DNA of 64,000 nucleotides from an uncultured Erythrobacter sp. (GTDB taxonomy: Bacteria; Pseudomonadota; Alphaproteobacteria; Sphingomonadales; Sphingomonadaceae). The DNA lies in NCBI RefSeq assembly GCF_947497915.1, contig NZ_CANMIJ010000002.1, positions 558,001 through 622,000 on the forward strand, given 5' to 3'. Both the position numbers and the translations under genes were made by a program. This document shows, piece by piece, positions 10,160 through 18,602 of the stretch; position 1 is the first letter of the stretch, and the number at the start of each line of letters is the position of its first letter. A model generated the notes under the pieces. It ran no database searches and was not told the origin of the DNA. It saw only the letters and a program-made list of their open reading frames with translations.

Positions 10160-10305
10160 CGATTTGGCGTAATTATACATCACAAGGCGGTTGAAAGGTG
10201 GGTTTCCCCCCTGTTGCCCGGCCCTTCGGAAAGATCGTCTTGCACAAGCGTGACGAACGCTAACATGGAAGCCCCTGTCTCAACGCCCCCGAGACAGGGG
10301 TTTTT
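10160..10305 (+). ncRNA. Candidate small RNA or structured 3' UTR after lolA
   Basis: The non-coding stretch after lolA ends in a strong terminator, although lolA stops 178 bases earlier. It contains AT-rich TAATTATACAT (10170-10180), which could hold a -10 box, and then a C-rich stretch GGTTTCCCCCCTGTTGCCC that could be single-stranded and base-pair with Shine-Dalgarno sequences. A free-standing sRNA of about 110-130 nt or an sRNA processed from the lolA 3' end would both fit. No known Rfam family was recognised. The 5' boundary is a guess. Confidence 0.35.
10272..10305 (+). terminator. Intrinsic terminator after lolA or the candidate sRNA
   Basis: A perfect 10-bp stem, CCCCTGTCTC (10272-10281) with GAGACAGGGG (10291-10300), encloses a 9-base loop and is followed by TTTTT at 10301-10305. 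This is the clearest Rho-independent terminator in the window. Confidence 0.9.
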
Positions 10306-10377
10306 GTTTGCGCTTTCTCGATTGCGCGCGCCTGTTGGCGCTGCGTGCGGGCAATCGACCTTGTCAGGCTAAGCGGC

Positions 10378-11829
10378 TTATTCCCAACCAAACGCCTTAC
10401 GGATGATGTCGTAAATCTTGTTCTGCTCCAACACGCCGCGCGCTTCGTCTGATCCCGGGCCAGTCGCATAGAGCGCCACGTCTTCGCCAGCATGCGTTTC
10501 GCCGCCGGTAGGGATGGTGGATTGCTGCTGCGCATTGATGCCAGTTTCGGGCACGGGCCGTTCCGCCATGTTGGCAATCGACCCAGGGCCGTTGGCATAT
10601 CCAAGGGTAGTGTATGGCTTTCCGTCCAAAGCCTTCGCAGCATTGGCGACTTCTTCGCCGCCGCTTTCCGGCGCGACAACCAATCCCAGAATATCATTCC
10701 CGCGGCGCGGGTAGCCCGCGATTGTGAAGACGTGGCTGTGATCGGCCGTAACCATGATCAGCGTCTCTTCGGGGTCGGTGTTGTCGATCGCGTATTGGAT
10801 GGCGCGCGCAAACTCGACGGTTTCTTCCAATGCCCAGCCGGCACGGCCAGCATGGTGGCCGTGATCGATACGGCCCGATTCGACCATCAGGTAATAGCCA
10901 TTGGGATCGGATTTGAGCCGCGCAAGCGCCTGAACCGTCATGTCAGTGAGCGTCGGCTCGCCTTCGCCTTTGCCGTCCAGCCGTTCTGCCATGTAGGTCA
11001 TGTGGCTTGGTGAGAAGATGCCGAGAACCGGCTTATCCATCGGCGCCTCATTCAGGGCCCCGGCGCTGCGCACGAATGTGCCGCCTGTGCGTGCCGCCCA
11101 ATCTGCAGGCAGGTTGGCATCCGCGTCCAAACGGCGGCCGGTATCGTCCGCGCTTTCGCCATAAAACGCGCCAAGACCGCCGCCCAAAGCGACATCCCAA
11201 TCCGCTTCGATCAGCTGCTTCGCGATGTCTTTACAGCCCTTGCCGCGCTCTTCTTCGGGGATTGCGGCATCGGCTTCCCAATTGCGGTCTGCACTGCGCG
11301 CATAGACGCTGGCCGGGGTCGCGTGGGTGATCCGCGCGGTGGAAACGATACCGAGCGCAAGACCCTTCGCTTTCGCTTCCTCACCCAAAAGAGGCAGCTG
11401 GTTCGCGAGACCGGTGGCGCATTTGCCCCTCTCTGTGTCAGGGCCAACGCCTAGCAAGCCGATATTGGTTTTTTGACCCGAATGCATCGCCGTCGCCGTG
11501 CCCGCGCTATCGGGCACCTGTGCATCGACATTGTAAGTCTTCACCAGCGCGACATTTTCAAACTTTTCAAAGCTGAGCAGATTTTCCTCACCGGTCTCGC
11601 CGCGTTTCTGGCCTTCGTAAATCCGCGCCGCTGTGATCGTGGAGATGCCCATGCCGTCACCGATAAACAGGATGACATTCTTCGCTTTCGCAGGAACCTC
11701 GGCAACGGGTGCGCTTTGCGCCTCGCTAACTCCGCTGGGCAGACCGTTGTAATTGTTCGTCGTGCTACATGCCCCCAGTGAAAGGGCCGAAGTCATCAAA
11801 GCGGCAGTGAACAGGCGCGTGCGGATCAT
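10378..11829 (-). CDS. Alkaline phosphatase, predicted lipoprotein
   Basis: This 483-residue PhoA-family enzyme hydrolyses phosphomonoesters outside the cytoplasm. It starts MIRTRLFTAA with lipobox LSLGAC (C21), so it is likely anchored to a membrane. Metal-binding ILFIGDGMG (D58) and the nucleophile motif VPDSAGTATA (S108) are intact. GRIDHGHHAG and TADHSHVF supply further metal ligands. The reading frame is open upstream to 12489, but the lipoprotein signal fixes the start at 11829, with GGGAGA upstream. It is divergent from xth. No Pho box was recognised in the 100-base gap. Confidence 0.93.
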   Translation of the reverse strand: MIRTRLFTAALMTSALSLGACSTTNNYNGLPSGVSEAQSAPVAEVPAKAKNVILFIGDGMGISTITAARIYEGQKRGETGEENLLSFEKFENVALVKTYNVDAQVPDSAGTATAMHSGQKTNIGLLGVGPDTERGKCATGLANQLPLLGEEAKAKGLALGIVSTARITHATPASVYARSADRNWEADAAIPEEERGKGCKDIAKQLIEADWDVALGGGLGAFYGESADDTGRRLDADANLPADWAARTGGTFVRSAGALNEAPMDKPVLGIFSPSHMTYMAERLDGKGEGEPTLTDMTVQALARLKSDPNGYYLMVESGRIDHGHHAGRAGWALEETVEFARAIQYAIDNTDPEETLIMVTADHSHVFTIAGYPRRGNDILGLVVAPESGGEEVANAAKALDGKPYTTLGYANGPGSIANMAERPVPETGINAQQQSTIPTGGETHAGEDVALYATGPGSDEARGVLEQNKIYDIIRKAFGWE

Positions 11830-11931
11830 AGTGAAGTCTCCCGAAACAATGTGCGCGCACGCTATCGCGATCCATTGTGACGGGAAAGCTAAACCTTGTC
11901 GGATTTTCCCCAGCCCCCTAAGTGCGAGCAC

Positions 11932-12720
11932 ATGATTTCTGTAGCCACCTGGAACATCAACTCGGTCCGCCTGCGCCTGCCGATTGTCGAACACTATCTG
12001 CGCGAGGAAGCACCCGACGTGCTTTGCTTGCAAGAAATCAAGTGTGAGAACGACAAATTCCCCGCCGAAGCTTTTGCCGCGATGGGGTATGAGCATCAGG
12101 CTGTTTCGGGCCAAAAAGGCTATCACGGCGTTGCCACGGTCAGCCGCGTACCGATCAAGGAAGTGGCCAAACACGATTGGCAAGCCAACGGCGAGGCGCG
12201 CCATGTCGGAGTTGAGATTGTCGGCAAAGATATGCTGATCGACAATGTCTATGTGCCTGCTGGCGGCGATATTCCTGACCGTGACAAGAACACGAAATTT
12301 GGCCAGAAACTCGACTTTCTGGAGCGTATGACTCGCTGGGCAAAGAATATTGATCGCCCGACATTGATCGTCGGCGATTTCAACATTGCCCCTTTGGAAA
12401 GTGATGTGTGGAGCCACAAGCAATTGCTGAAAGTGGTCAGCCATACCCCGCTCGAAGTGGAAGTGCTCAAACGCTTTCAGGACGCTCATGGCTTTGTTGA
12501 TCTAGGCCGCGAATTCATCCGCGATCCCGATCGCTATTTCAGCTGGTGGTCGTACCGATCGCCCGACTGGAGCAAGAATGATCGCGGCAGGCGGCTTGAT
12601 CATATGTGGGCAAGCGATTCTCTGGCAAAGAAAGCCACCGGCCACCGTATTCTGGAGGCTGCGCGCAGCTGGGAAAAACCTTCGGACCACATCCCGCTCA
12701 TCACGGAGTTTGATCTCTGA
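11932..12720 (+). CDS. xth: Exodeoxyribonuclease III
   Basis: The 262-residue Mg-dependent AP endonuclease/3'-5' exonuclease acts in base-excision repair. Hallmarks are MISVATWNINSVRLRLP, LCLQEIKCEN (E35), a NIAPLESDVWSHK segment, RYFSWWSYRS and a C-terminal SDHIPLITEFDL. The start at 11932 opens directly on the conserved domain; 11896 would add an unlikely 12-residue leader. The stop codon overlaps the presumed CTG start of ribA, and its last codons carry the ribA Shine-Dalgarno sequence. Confidence 0.95.
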   Translation: MISVATWNINSVRLRLPIVEHYLREEAPDVLCLQEIKCENDKFPAEAFAAMGYEHQAVSGQKGYHGVATVSRVPIKEVAKHDWQANGEARHVGVEIVGKDMLIDNVYVPAGGDIPDRDKNTKFGQKLDFLERMTRWAKNIDRPTLIVGDFNIAPLESDVWSHKQLLKVVSHTPLEVEVLKRFQDAHGFVDLGREFIRDPDRYFSWWSYRSPDWSKNDRGRRLDHMWASDSLAKKATGHRILEAARSWEKPSDHIPLITEFDL

Positions 12721-13787
12721 GCGAGGCAGCGTCCCCGGCACGCCGCGCTGCGCAAGCGGTTGATGCGCTGCGCCATGGCTGGCCTTTGGCGTTTGAAGGC
12801 GGGCCTGTTTTGTTGCCGGTGGAGACCGCGATTGCGAGCGGCGCTTCCTCCGATCAGATGCTCATTTCGGCAGCGCGCGCAGCCACGCTTAAGCTCGCCA
12901 ATCAACGCGATGCGGCTGCCCCGCACGCGCCGGTGCTTATCCGCGGGGGTGAGCCTTTCGATTTGGGCAGCGCCGTCCCGATTGCCGATCCGGCACTGGA
13001 TCTGCGAAACCCGCTTAAAGGCCCATTTCGCGCGGCACAGATCGAATGGGAAGACACCGCGAGTGCCGCGATGGAGCTTGCCCGGATCGCGGGGATACTT
13101 CCTGCGTTCATGGTGAACCCTTCGGATGCAGGCGAGCCGCAGCCAGTGCTCAATAGCGATCTTGGTGCCTATGCCGATTCTGGCGCGCTGCTCATCGTCA
13201 CCCGCGCGAAACTGCCTGTGACGGCTAGTGAAACCGCAGAGATCGTCGCCTTTCGATCTTCCGCCGACACGCGCGAGCATGTTGCGCTTATCATTGGCAA
13301 GCAAAGCGGCGACCGCGCACCGCTTGTCAGGCTGCATTCCGAATGCCTTACCGGCGATATTCTGGGCAGCCTCAAATGTGATTGCGGGCCTCAACTTGAT
13401 GCGGCGCTGCACGCTATGGCGGACCACGCGGCACAGGATGGCGGCTGGGGCGCGCTGTTATATATGCGGCAGGAAGGGCGCGGGATTGGCTTGATCAACA
13501 AATTGCGCGCCTACCGCTTGCAGGATGACGGTTTTGACACGGTCGACGCTAACCAGCGGTTGGGCCTGCCCGACGAAGCCCGCGATTTTGCGACCGCTGC
13601 GCGGATGCTCGAATTGCTTGGCGCGACAACGATCCGATTGATGACCAACAACCCGAAAAAGGTCGATGCGCTCAGCGGCGCTGGTATTTCCATCACTGAA
13701 CGGGTTCAGCATCAGCTGCCCGACAACCCGTTTAACGAGCGATACCTCGCCACCAAACGCGATCGGTCAGGACATTTGCTGACATGA
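12717..13787 (+). CDS. ribA: GTP cyclohydrolase II, long form, probable CTG start
   Basis: RibA converts GTP to 2,5-diamino-6-ribosylamino-pyrimidinone phosphate, the first riboflavin step. The C-terminal half has the zinc site C210, C221, C223 (SECLTGDILGSLKCDC) and the catalytic MRQEGRGIGLINK. The ~150-residue N-terminal region is absent from E. coli RibA (196 residues) but usual in long alphaproteobacterial forms. The first in-frame TTG (12786) would remove conserved-looking ARRAAQAVDALRHGWP. The frame opens only after a TGA at 12711, and CTG at 12717 has GGAG (12705-12708) eight bases upstream and overlaps the xth stop. ribF is at 35.4 kb. Confidence 0.9.
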   Translation: MSEAASPARRAAQAVDALRHGWPLAFEGGPVLLPVETAIASGASSDQMLISAARAATLKLANQRDAAAPHAPVLIRGGEPFDLGSAVPIADPALDLRNPLKGPFRAAQIEWEDTASAAMELARIAGILPAFMVNPSDAGEPQPVLNSDLGAYADSGALLIVTRAKLPVTASETAEIVAFRSSADTREHVALIIGKQSGDRAPLVRLHSECLTGDILGSLKCDCGPQLDAALHAMADHAAQDGGWGALLYMRQEGRGIGLINKLRAYRLQDDGFDTVDANQRLGLPDEARDFATAARMLELLGATTIRLMTNNPKKVDALSGAGISITERVQHQLPDNPFNERYLATKRDRSGHLLT

Positions 13788-14296
13788 GGGGCCCGGAAAT
13801 CGCAATCACGATCCGACCCGAAACCTCTGGCGATGAAGCGACCATTCACGCGCTGACAACAGCCGCGTTCAATCCGATGCCATTTTCCGACGGAAGCGAG
13901 CCCGATCTGATTGACCGGCTGCGCGCCGATGGTGATCTGACGCTCTCATTCGTCGCTGAAGATGCCGAGCGGATCGTCGGCCACATTGCCTTTTCGCCAG
14001 TCACCATCGCAGATGGAGCGAGGGACTGGTACGGTCTTGGCCCGGTATCGGTATGGCCGGAGCTGCAGCAACGCGGCATTGGCGGCGCGCTGATCAAGCG
14101 CGGGATTGCCGATCTGCGGGCAATGGGCGCAAAGGGTATCGTCCTGCTCGGCAGCAACGTTTATTACCCGCGCTTCGGCTTTGTCCACGAACCGCAGATC
14201 AAATATCTCGGCGCGCCGCCGGAATTCTTTCAATCCCTGTTGTTGGACGGAGAATTGCCGAGAGGAGAAGTGCGCTTCGCCCCAGCTTTCGGCTGA
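13784..14296 (+). CDS. GNAT-family N-acetyltransferase
   Basis: The 170-residue acetyl-CoA-dependent transferase has the acetyl-CoA-binding motif A (VWPELQQRGIGGALIKRG, about residues 90-107) and a terminal FGFVHEPQIKYLGAPPEFFQ segment found in YhbS-like GNATs. Its start overlaps the ribA stop (ATGA), so it is coupled to ribA. It abuts the convergent secreted-protein gene with no spacer. The substrate is unknown. Confidence 0.88.
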   Translation: MRGPEIAITIRPETSGDEATIHALTTAAFNPMPFSDGSEPDLIDRLRADGDLTLSFVAEDAERIVGHIAFSPVTIADGARDWYGLGPVSVWPELQQRGIGGALIKRGIADLRAMGAKGIVLLGSNVYYPRFGFVHEPQIKYLGAPPEFFQSLLLDGELPRGEVRFAPAFG

Positions 14297-15511
14297 CTAT
14301 TGCAGATACCATGGCGGCGTCGCGGCCCATTCTTCGATTTGTTTCAAACGTTCCGGACGCTGCGGGATCGTAGCTTCGGGATCAAGCCAGATGAGTTGTG
14401 CTCCTGTCGGCTCCAGATGCGCAGCGATTTGCGCATACTGAGCCTCAGGCGCGGCAATGTAGAACGAAGCCTTGGAAAGCGAGCCGGGTTCAACATCCTC
14501 TGCGATTTCGGCAATCGCGGCGACCAAGGCTTCTGGTTCGCAAGGCGAAACGAAGCTCTCATCCCGCGAGTAGTCTGTCTTTCGTATCAACCTTGCACGC
14601 AGCCATCCGACGGATTCTGCATGACGAGGATGATCTGGGCCAAACAGGACCGTGCTCGAAGTCCACGCGCCGTCACCCCAATCAGGATCAAGGCGCAAAT
14701 GCGCTTCTTTCAAATAATTGTGCCAACCACGCATATCGCACCCCTCAGGCGCTCCTAACGGTTGGCGCAAAAAGGCAAGCTCCTCTTGCCCTGCACGCTC
14801 GCGATCTTGATTGACGGTATCGGCGGCACATTGCGCTTGCTCCCACTCCTTCCGTGGCGGAAATACGACCTTGCCATCCGACAAGGTGATTTCGAACGAC
14901 ACAGTTTCTGCATCGTCACTATAGGGATCAGATCCGGGGACGAGTACTTCGATCAATAGGACACTGAGTTCGGCATCGAAGCCCACATCTTTGCGCCATG
15001 ACGTCGAACTGACAGAATGAGACAGGGCACCAAAATATTCTTTCGGTAGAAACTCCGTCAACGCCATCGTCCGCACCAGATTGCCAGCTGGCCCATAGAT
15101 GACGACGACATTTTCACCGCGCCCGACGCTGTGCCAATTGTCTAAGGTCACAATGTGCCGGCCATCATTGCTGACTTGCACTTCGACCGGGGCAATATCG
15201 TTAGCCAGCGGCCCCGCCCAAACGGGCTCCCACTCACCATCCGCATTTTTGCGCTCTAGCAGACCAAGCGGCGCAGGACGTTCAACGGCGCGCCCTTCTT
15301 CCTCGGCTTTCAGCTCATCCTTGAAATAGGCAAGCACGCTTTCCATCGGTGTTGGCTCAACAGTGAAACGGTACAGGCCGTTCTCTGAGAGCGTCTGTTT
15401 AGTCGTTGGTTCGGCCCAACTGTCGGCGCAAGCTTCATCGCTTACGATCAAGCCAAGGCTTGCGAAGCATACGGCCAGCGCGGTGAAAACGGCGATAAAC
15501 TGTGATTTCAT
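14297..15511 (-). CDS. Secreted protein of unknown function
   Basis: This 404-residue protein is not a family I recognise. It begins MKSQFIAVFTALAVCFASLG, a signal peptide with likely cleavage near residue 30 (ACADS). The mature part starts with WAEPTTKQTLSENGLYRFTVEP and contains a segment reading DGRHIVTLDNWHSVGRGENV, resembling beta-sheet-rich proteins that describe their own state, but no catalytic motif was found. Six or more Cys in the mature part could form disulphides in the periplasm. It abuts the end of the GNAT gene and follows, on the same strand, the beta-helix gene with a 44-base gap. Confidence 0.75.
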   Translation of the reverse strand: MKSQFIAVFTALAVCFASLGLIVSDEACADSWAEPTTKQTLSENGLYRFTVEPTPMESVLAYFKDELKAEEEGRAVERPAPLGLLERKNADGEWEPVWAGPLANDIAPVEVQVSNDGRHIVTLDNWHSVGRGENVVVIYGPAGNLVRTMALTEFLPKEYFGALSHSVSSTSWRKDVGFDAELSVLLIEVLVPGSDPYSDDAETVSFEITLSDGKVVFPPRKEWEQAQCAADTVNQDRERAGQEELAFLRQPLGAPEGCDMRGWHNYLKEAHLRLDPDWGDGAWTSSTVLFGPDHPRHAESVGWLRARLIRKTDYSRDESFVSPCEPEALVAAIAEIAEDVEPGSLSKASFYIAAPEAQYAQIAAHLEPTGAQLIWLDPEATIPQRPERLKQIEEWAATPPWYLQ

Positions 15512-15555
15512 TGCTTCATGTTATCGCATGAAGTTCCGGGTGCAAAGCCGGCGGC

Positions 15556-16554
15556 TTACCGCTCTTCGTATTGCGTCAATCCGTCTGCGAGCCGGTTGCC
15601 TGACATAACAACCCGCGACCCCGTCCAGTCGGCAAGGAACACAGTGGCGCGGCGCAGGCCGGGCACAAACCGCGCTTCGTTATCAGTAACGCTCAAACCG
15701 TCAGAGGAATGCAGGTTCTTCTCAGCCCCCACTGCGATGAAGGCCGAATAATTCTCTTTATCGCGGCCCTGCACAAACCAGTTTTGCGTGATCCGCCCCG
15801 TTGCCCCGGCAGGAAGATCAATCATGTAATTCGTCGCGCGGCCATTGGCATCGTCGAACGAATTGTTCTCGATCACGACATTGCGCGAGCGTGATTTAAG
15901 GTAATGCCCGCCCTGCCCGCGTTCAAACCGGCTTTCGCGCACAGTCAGCTGACCATAATCTCCGGTATAGATGGAATGCGCGCAGCCAGCCGAGTTTTCG
16001 CATGTGCCAAGCCCGCTAAAGGTCGAACGGGTAATGAAAATGCGGCCATTCGGATCGTTGGCAGTAAGAATGCCCTGCTGGCTGTTCAAAAACCGCCCGA
16101 AAGCCACGTTCAGCGACCCTTTTTCTAGGCGGATGCCAGCGCCATTGCCGTCGCTCACATTGATCCCGCTAAAGGTCACGCCGCGCACCTCTGCGCCGAT
16201 ACCGCGCAAGACCAGCGCCGCTTTGCCTTCGCAGGCTGTTCTGTCGAACACTGCCGTTCCGTAATCGCGGGCGACATAGGAAACGACCCCGGCGGTTTGT
16301 ACGGCGCATTGGCGATACATGCCCGGAGCAATCTCGATTGTGCCCTTTTGCGCGCCGATTGCCGTCACAGCCTGTTGCAGCGTCGAATAGCCGCGCCCTG
16401 TTTCCATCACCGTAAAGGCAGGCGATGCGGGGGCCTGCGCCATCAAAGCGGCCACCGGGATCGCAGCCACCGCGAGGCCCGCAAGAATAACGCTGCCCCA
16501 CATAGACGGGCGAGAAAGCTGGGCCGTTTGGGCAGAAAAGCGTGTCTGTGTCAT
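15556..16554 (-). CDS. Exported right-handed parallel beta-helix protein
   Basis: The 332-residue protein has an N-terminal hydrophobic segment (about residues 19-40, SVILAGLAVAAIPVAALMA), probably a signal anchor or uncleaved signal. Its remainder shows short repeating turns such as VRGVTFSGINVSDGNGAG, IFITRSTFSGLG, VRESRFERGQGG and VIENNSFDDANG, the pattern of pectate-lyase-like parallel beta-helices (NosD/CASH-type). Such folds bind or cleave polysaccharides, but no active-site motif is evident. Export is to the periplasm or surface. Confidence 0.75.
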   Translation of the reverse strand: MTQTRFSAQTAQLSRPSMWGSVILAGLAVAAIPVAALMAQAPASPAFTVMETGRGYSTLQQAVTAIGAQKGTIEIAPGMYRQCAVQTAGVVSYVARDYGTAVFDRTACEGKAALVLRGIGAEVRGVTFSGINVSDGNGAGIRLEKGSLNVAFGRFLNSQQGILTANDPNGRIFITRSTFSGLGTCENSAGCAHSIYTGDYGQLTVRESRFERGQGGHYLKSRSRNVVIENNSFDDANGRATNYMIDLPAGATGRITQNWFVQGRDKENYSAFIAVGAEKNLHSSDGLSVTDNEARFVPGLRRATVFLADWTGSRVVMSGNRLADGLTQYEER

Positions 16555-16728
16555 GCTGCACGCCTAGCGCGCATTGCTTAAAGGCACGCTAACCACATGC
16601 ACCCTGTCCCTTTCCGGATCATCATTTCGCTCTTGGCGTTCGTCCGTTTCCTTGGCTACACCTGTCCGCGAACGCTGGACCAAGGAATGGCCCGCGCTGA
16701 ATATTGGGATCATCGAGGAGAACACCCC

Positions 16729-17073
16729 ATGAAGAAAATCATCACAACTGCTGCCCTTGGCGCAGCATCACTGGCTCTCGCAGCATGCGGCGGATCGGAT
16801 AATGCGTCCGACGATCTCGAAGTCGAATCGGTTGAAATGCCCGCCGAAACCGCTCTTGAAGCTGTTGACGAAGAGCCTGTCGCGGATGCCGCCGGCAACG
16901 AAGCCGAAGAAGTCGCTGGCCCGCCGCCAGTTGATACTGCGACCGCAGAAGAAGCAGCCAACGCAGCCGAAACCGTCGCCGAAGCTGTTGAAGCCGCAGA
17001 AGCCGCAGAAGCTGCTCTTGCTGCTGAAGCTGCCGCCGCGGCCGAAGCCGCTGCCAATCTCGAAATCGAGTAA
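16729..17073 (+). CDS. Small Ala/Glu-rich lipoprotein
   Basis: The 114-residue product starts MKKIITTAALGAASLALAAC with a lipobox at C20. The mature region is highly acidic, then becomes a regular Ala/Glu/Val run (about 78-112), such as AEEAANAAETVAEAVEAAEA, likely a long amphipathic helix or coiled coil. No family was recognised. It may act as a short Lpp-like spacer or a surface-charged lipoprotein, but this is speculation. GAGGAG lies upstream of the ATG. The stop overlaps the next lipoprotein start (TAATG). Confidence 0.8.
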   Translation: MKKIITTAALGAASLALAACGGSDNASDDLEVESVEMPAETALEAVDEEPVADAAGNEAEEVAGPPPVDTATAEEAANAAETVAEAVEAAEAAEAALAAEAAAAAEAAANLEIE

Positions 17074-17333
17074 TGCTCGGCGCAAACAGCCATGGCCGTC
17101 AGCATTCGTGCTGGCGGCTCGGCATGGGCGTTGCCCTTTGCGCAGCGGGCATCGCATTGTCCGCCTGCGGGAATTCGGGCGGCACAGCCCCCGGCGCCGT
17201 AAGCGAAGGTGAAGCCCGCGCGCTCGAAGAAGCAGCCGAAATGCTGGAAGAGCGGCGCCTGCCCGATGGCGTTGTACCGGATCCCGATTCGCCTGTGGCC
17301 GTTGCTCCGGACGACGACGAAACCGCTGAGTAA
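17073..17333 (+). CDS. Small acidic lipoprotein
   Basis: This 86-residue product has a lipobox ending in C32 (GIALSAC). An alternative ATG at 17124 (MGVALCAAG) would give a more usual 15-residue signal. The short mature part is acidic (EARALEEAAEMLEERR then a Pro/Asp-rich end). It overlaps the previous lipoprotein stop by one base, so the two are probably translated together. No function is known. Confidence 0.7.
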   Translation: MLGANSHGRQHSCWRLGMGVALCAAGIALSACGNSGGTAPGAVSEGEARALEEAAEMLEERRLPDGVVPDPDSPVAVAPDDDETAE

Positions 17334-17378
17334 CGCCGGGCAACTGGCCAGCGACAGTCAATTAGGAATTTCCACGCG

Positions 17379-18566
17379 ATGAACGCCCCGACAAATCCCG
17401 GAATGGATCAGGACACTTTCGAGCAATTTGCCGAACAGCTGGATCGCTATGTTAGCGAGCGCCTGATCCCGGCAGAAAACGACCTGATCGATAACGATGC
17501 AGTGCCGCCCGAGATTATCGACGAAATGCGCAATATGGGCCTGTTCGGCATTTCCGTGCCCGAAGAATATGGCGGCGCGGGACTTAACGTGACGCAATAT
17601 GCGCGGGTCGTGAACGCGATGAGCTATGCCGCGCCGGCCTATCGTTCAATCTTTTCGATCAATGTCGGAATGTTCGCAAGCGCCCTTAAGAACGGCGGCA
17701 CCGAAGCACAGCGCGCTGAATGGTATCCGAAATTGGCCGAAGGCAAGATCGCCTGTTTCGGCCTGACTGAGCCGGGTTCAGGCAGCGATTCGGCTGCGAT
17801 GCAAACCACCGCCACTCCCGACCCCGATGGCAACGGATGGGTGCTGAACGGGACCAAACGCTATATCACGAACGCGCCGCACGCCGATGTCGCGCTGATC
17901 ATGGCGCGCACCGAGAAAGACGCATTGCCGAAGAATGCCCATGTCAGCGCGTTTCTGGTGCCGATGAATACGCCTGGGGTTTCAACCGGCTCACCGGACA
18001 AGAAGATGGGCCAATCCGGCAGCCACATCTCAGACATTATGCTGGATGATGTGAAAATTCCGGGCGATGCGCTGCTCGGCGGGGAAACTGGCAAGGGTTT
18101 CCGCTTTGCGATGCAGAGCCTCGACAATGGGCGGATTTCTGTTGGTGCAGCCGCGACGGGCTACGCTCGCCGCGCCCTCGATTCTGCTCTTCGCTATGCC
18201 AATGAGCGCAAAGCGTTTGGCGAACCAATCGCCAATTTCCAGCTAATCCAGGCGATGCTCGCCGACAGCGAGACAGAGATTTACGCTGCCGAATGCATGA
18301 TGCGCGATGTCACCGCGCGCGCGGATCGCGGTGAGAACATCATCACCAAAGCCGCCGCATTCAAAGTGTTTGCCTCCGAAATGTGCGGCCGCGTGGTGGA
18401 CCGGGTCGTGCAAATCTATGGCGGCGCAGGCTACCTCGCCGAATATGACGCTGAACGGTTTTTCCGTGATGCGCGTATTTACCGCATCTACGAAGGCACA
18501 ACGCAAATTCTTCAACTCCAGATCGCCAAGCATATGCTGCGCGAATGGGAAAAAGAACATTCTTGA
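17379..18566 (+). CDS. Acyl-CoA dehydrogenase
   Basis: The 395-residue flavoprotein oxidises acyl-CoA to trans-2-enoyl-CoA, passing electrons to ETF (encoded at 47 kb). Signatures are CFGLTEPGSGSDSAAMQTTA, a C-terminal QIYGGAGYLAEYDAERFFRD and the catalytic-base region IYEGTTQILQLQIAKHMLRE. It lies ahead of a CoA-transferase, a thiolase and a hydratase on the same strand, but a 133-base gap with a hairpin repeat separates them. The true chain specificity is unclear; glutaryl- or short/branched-chain substrates are possible. Confidence 0.92.
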   Translation: MNAPTNPGMDQDTFEQFAEQLDRYVSERLIPAENDLIDNDAVPPEIIDEMRNMGLFGISVPEEYGGAGLNVTQYARVVNAMSYAAPAYRSIFSINVGMFASALKNGGTEAQRAEWYPKLAEGKIACFGLTEPGSGSDSAAMQTTATPDPDGNGWVLNGTKRYITNAPHADVALIMARTEKDALPKNAHVSAFLVPMNTPGVSTGSPDKKMGQSGSHISDIMLDDVKIPGDALLGGETGKGFRFAMQSLDNGRISVGAAATGYARRALDSALRYANERKAFGEPIANFQLIQAMLADSETEIYAAECMMRDVTARADRGENIITKAAAFKVFASEMCGRVVDRVVQIYGGAGYLAEYDAERFFRDARIYRIYEGTTQILQLQIAKHMLREWEKEHS

Positions 18567-18602
18567 TTCGCACGCCATCCGGCGCGCGATATCCTCGCTC
18601 AC

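Noticed and set aside
12600..13427. A 275-codon open frame antisense to ribA
   Set aside because: High-GC genes leave long open frames opposite them; it has no start context, no family pattern, and ribA is certain.
16960..17070. Repetitive GC-rich DNA in the Ala/Glu lipoprotein as a DNA repeat element
   Set aside because: The repetition follows the codons of an Ala/Glu helix, so it is protein-level, not a DNA repeat.
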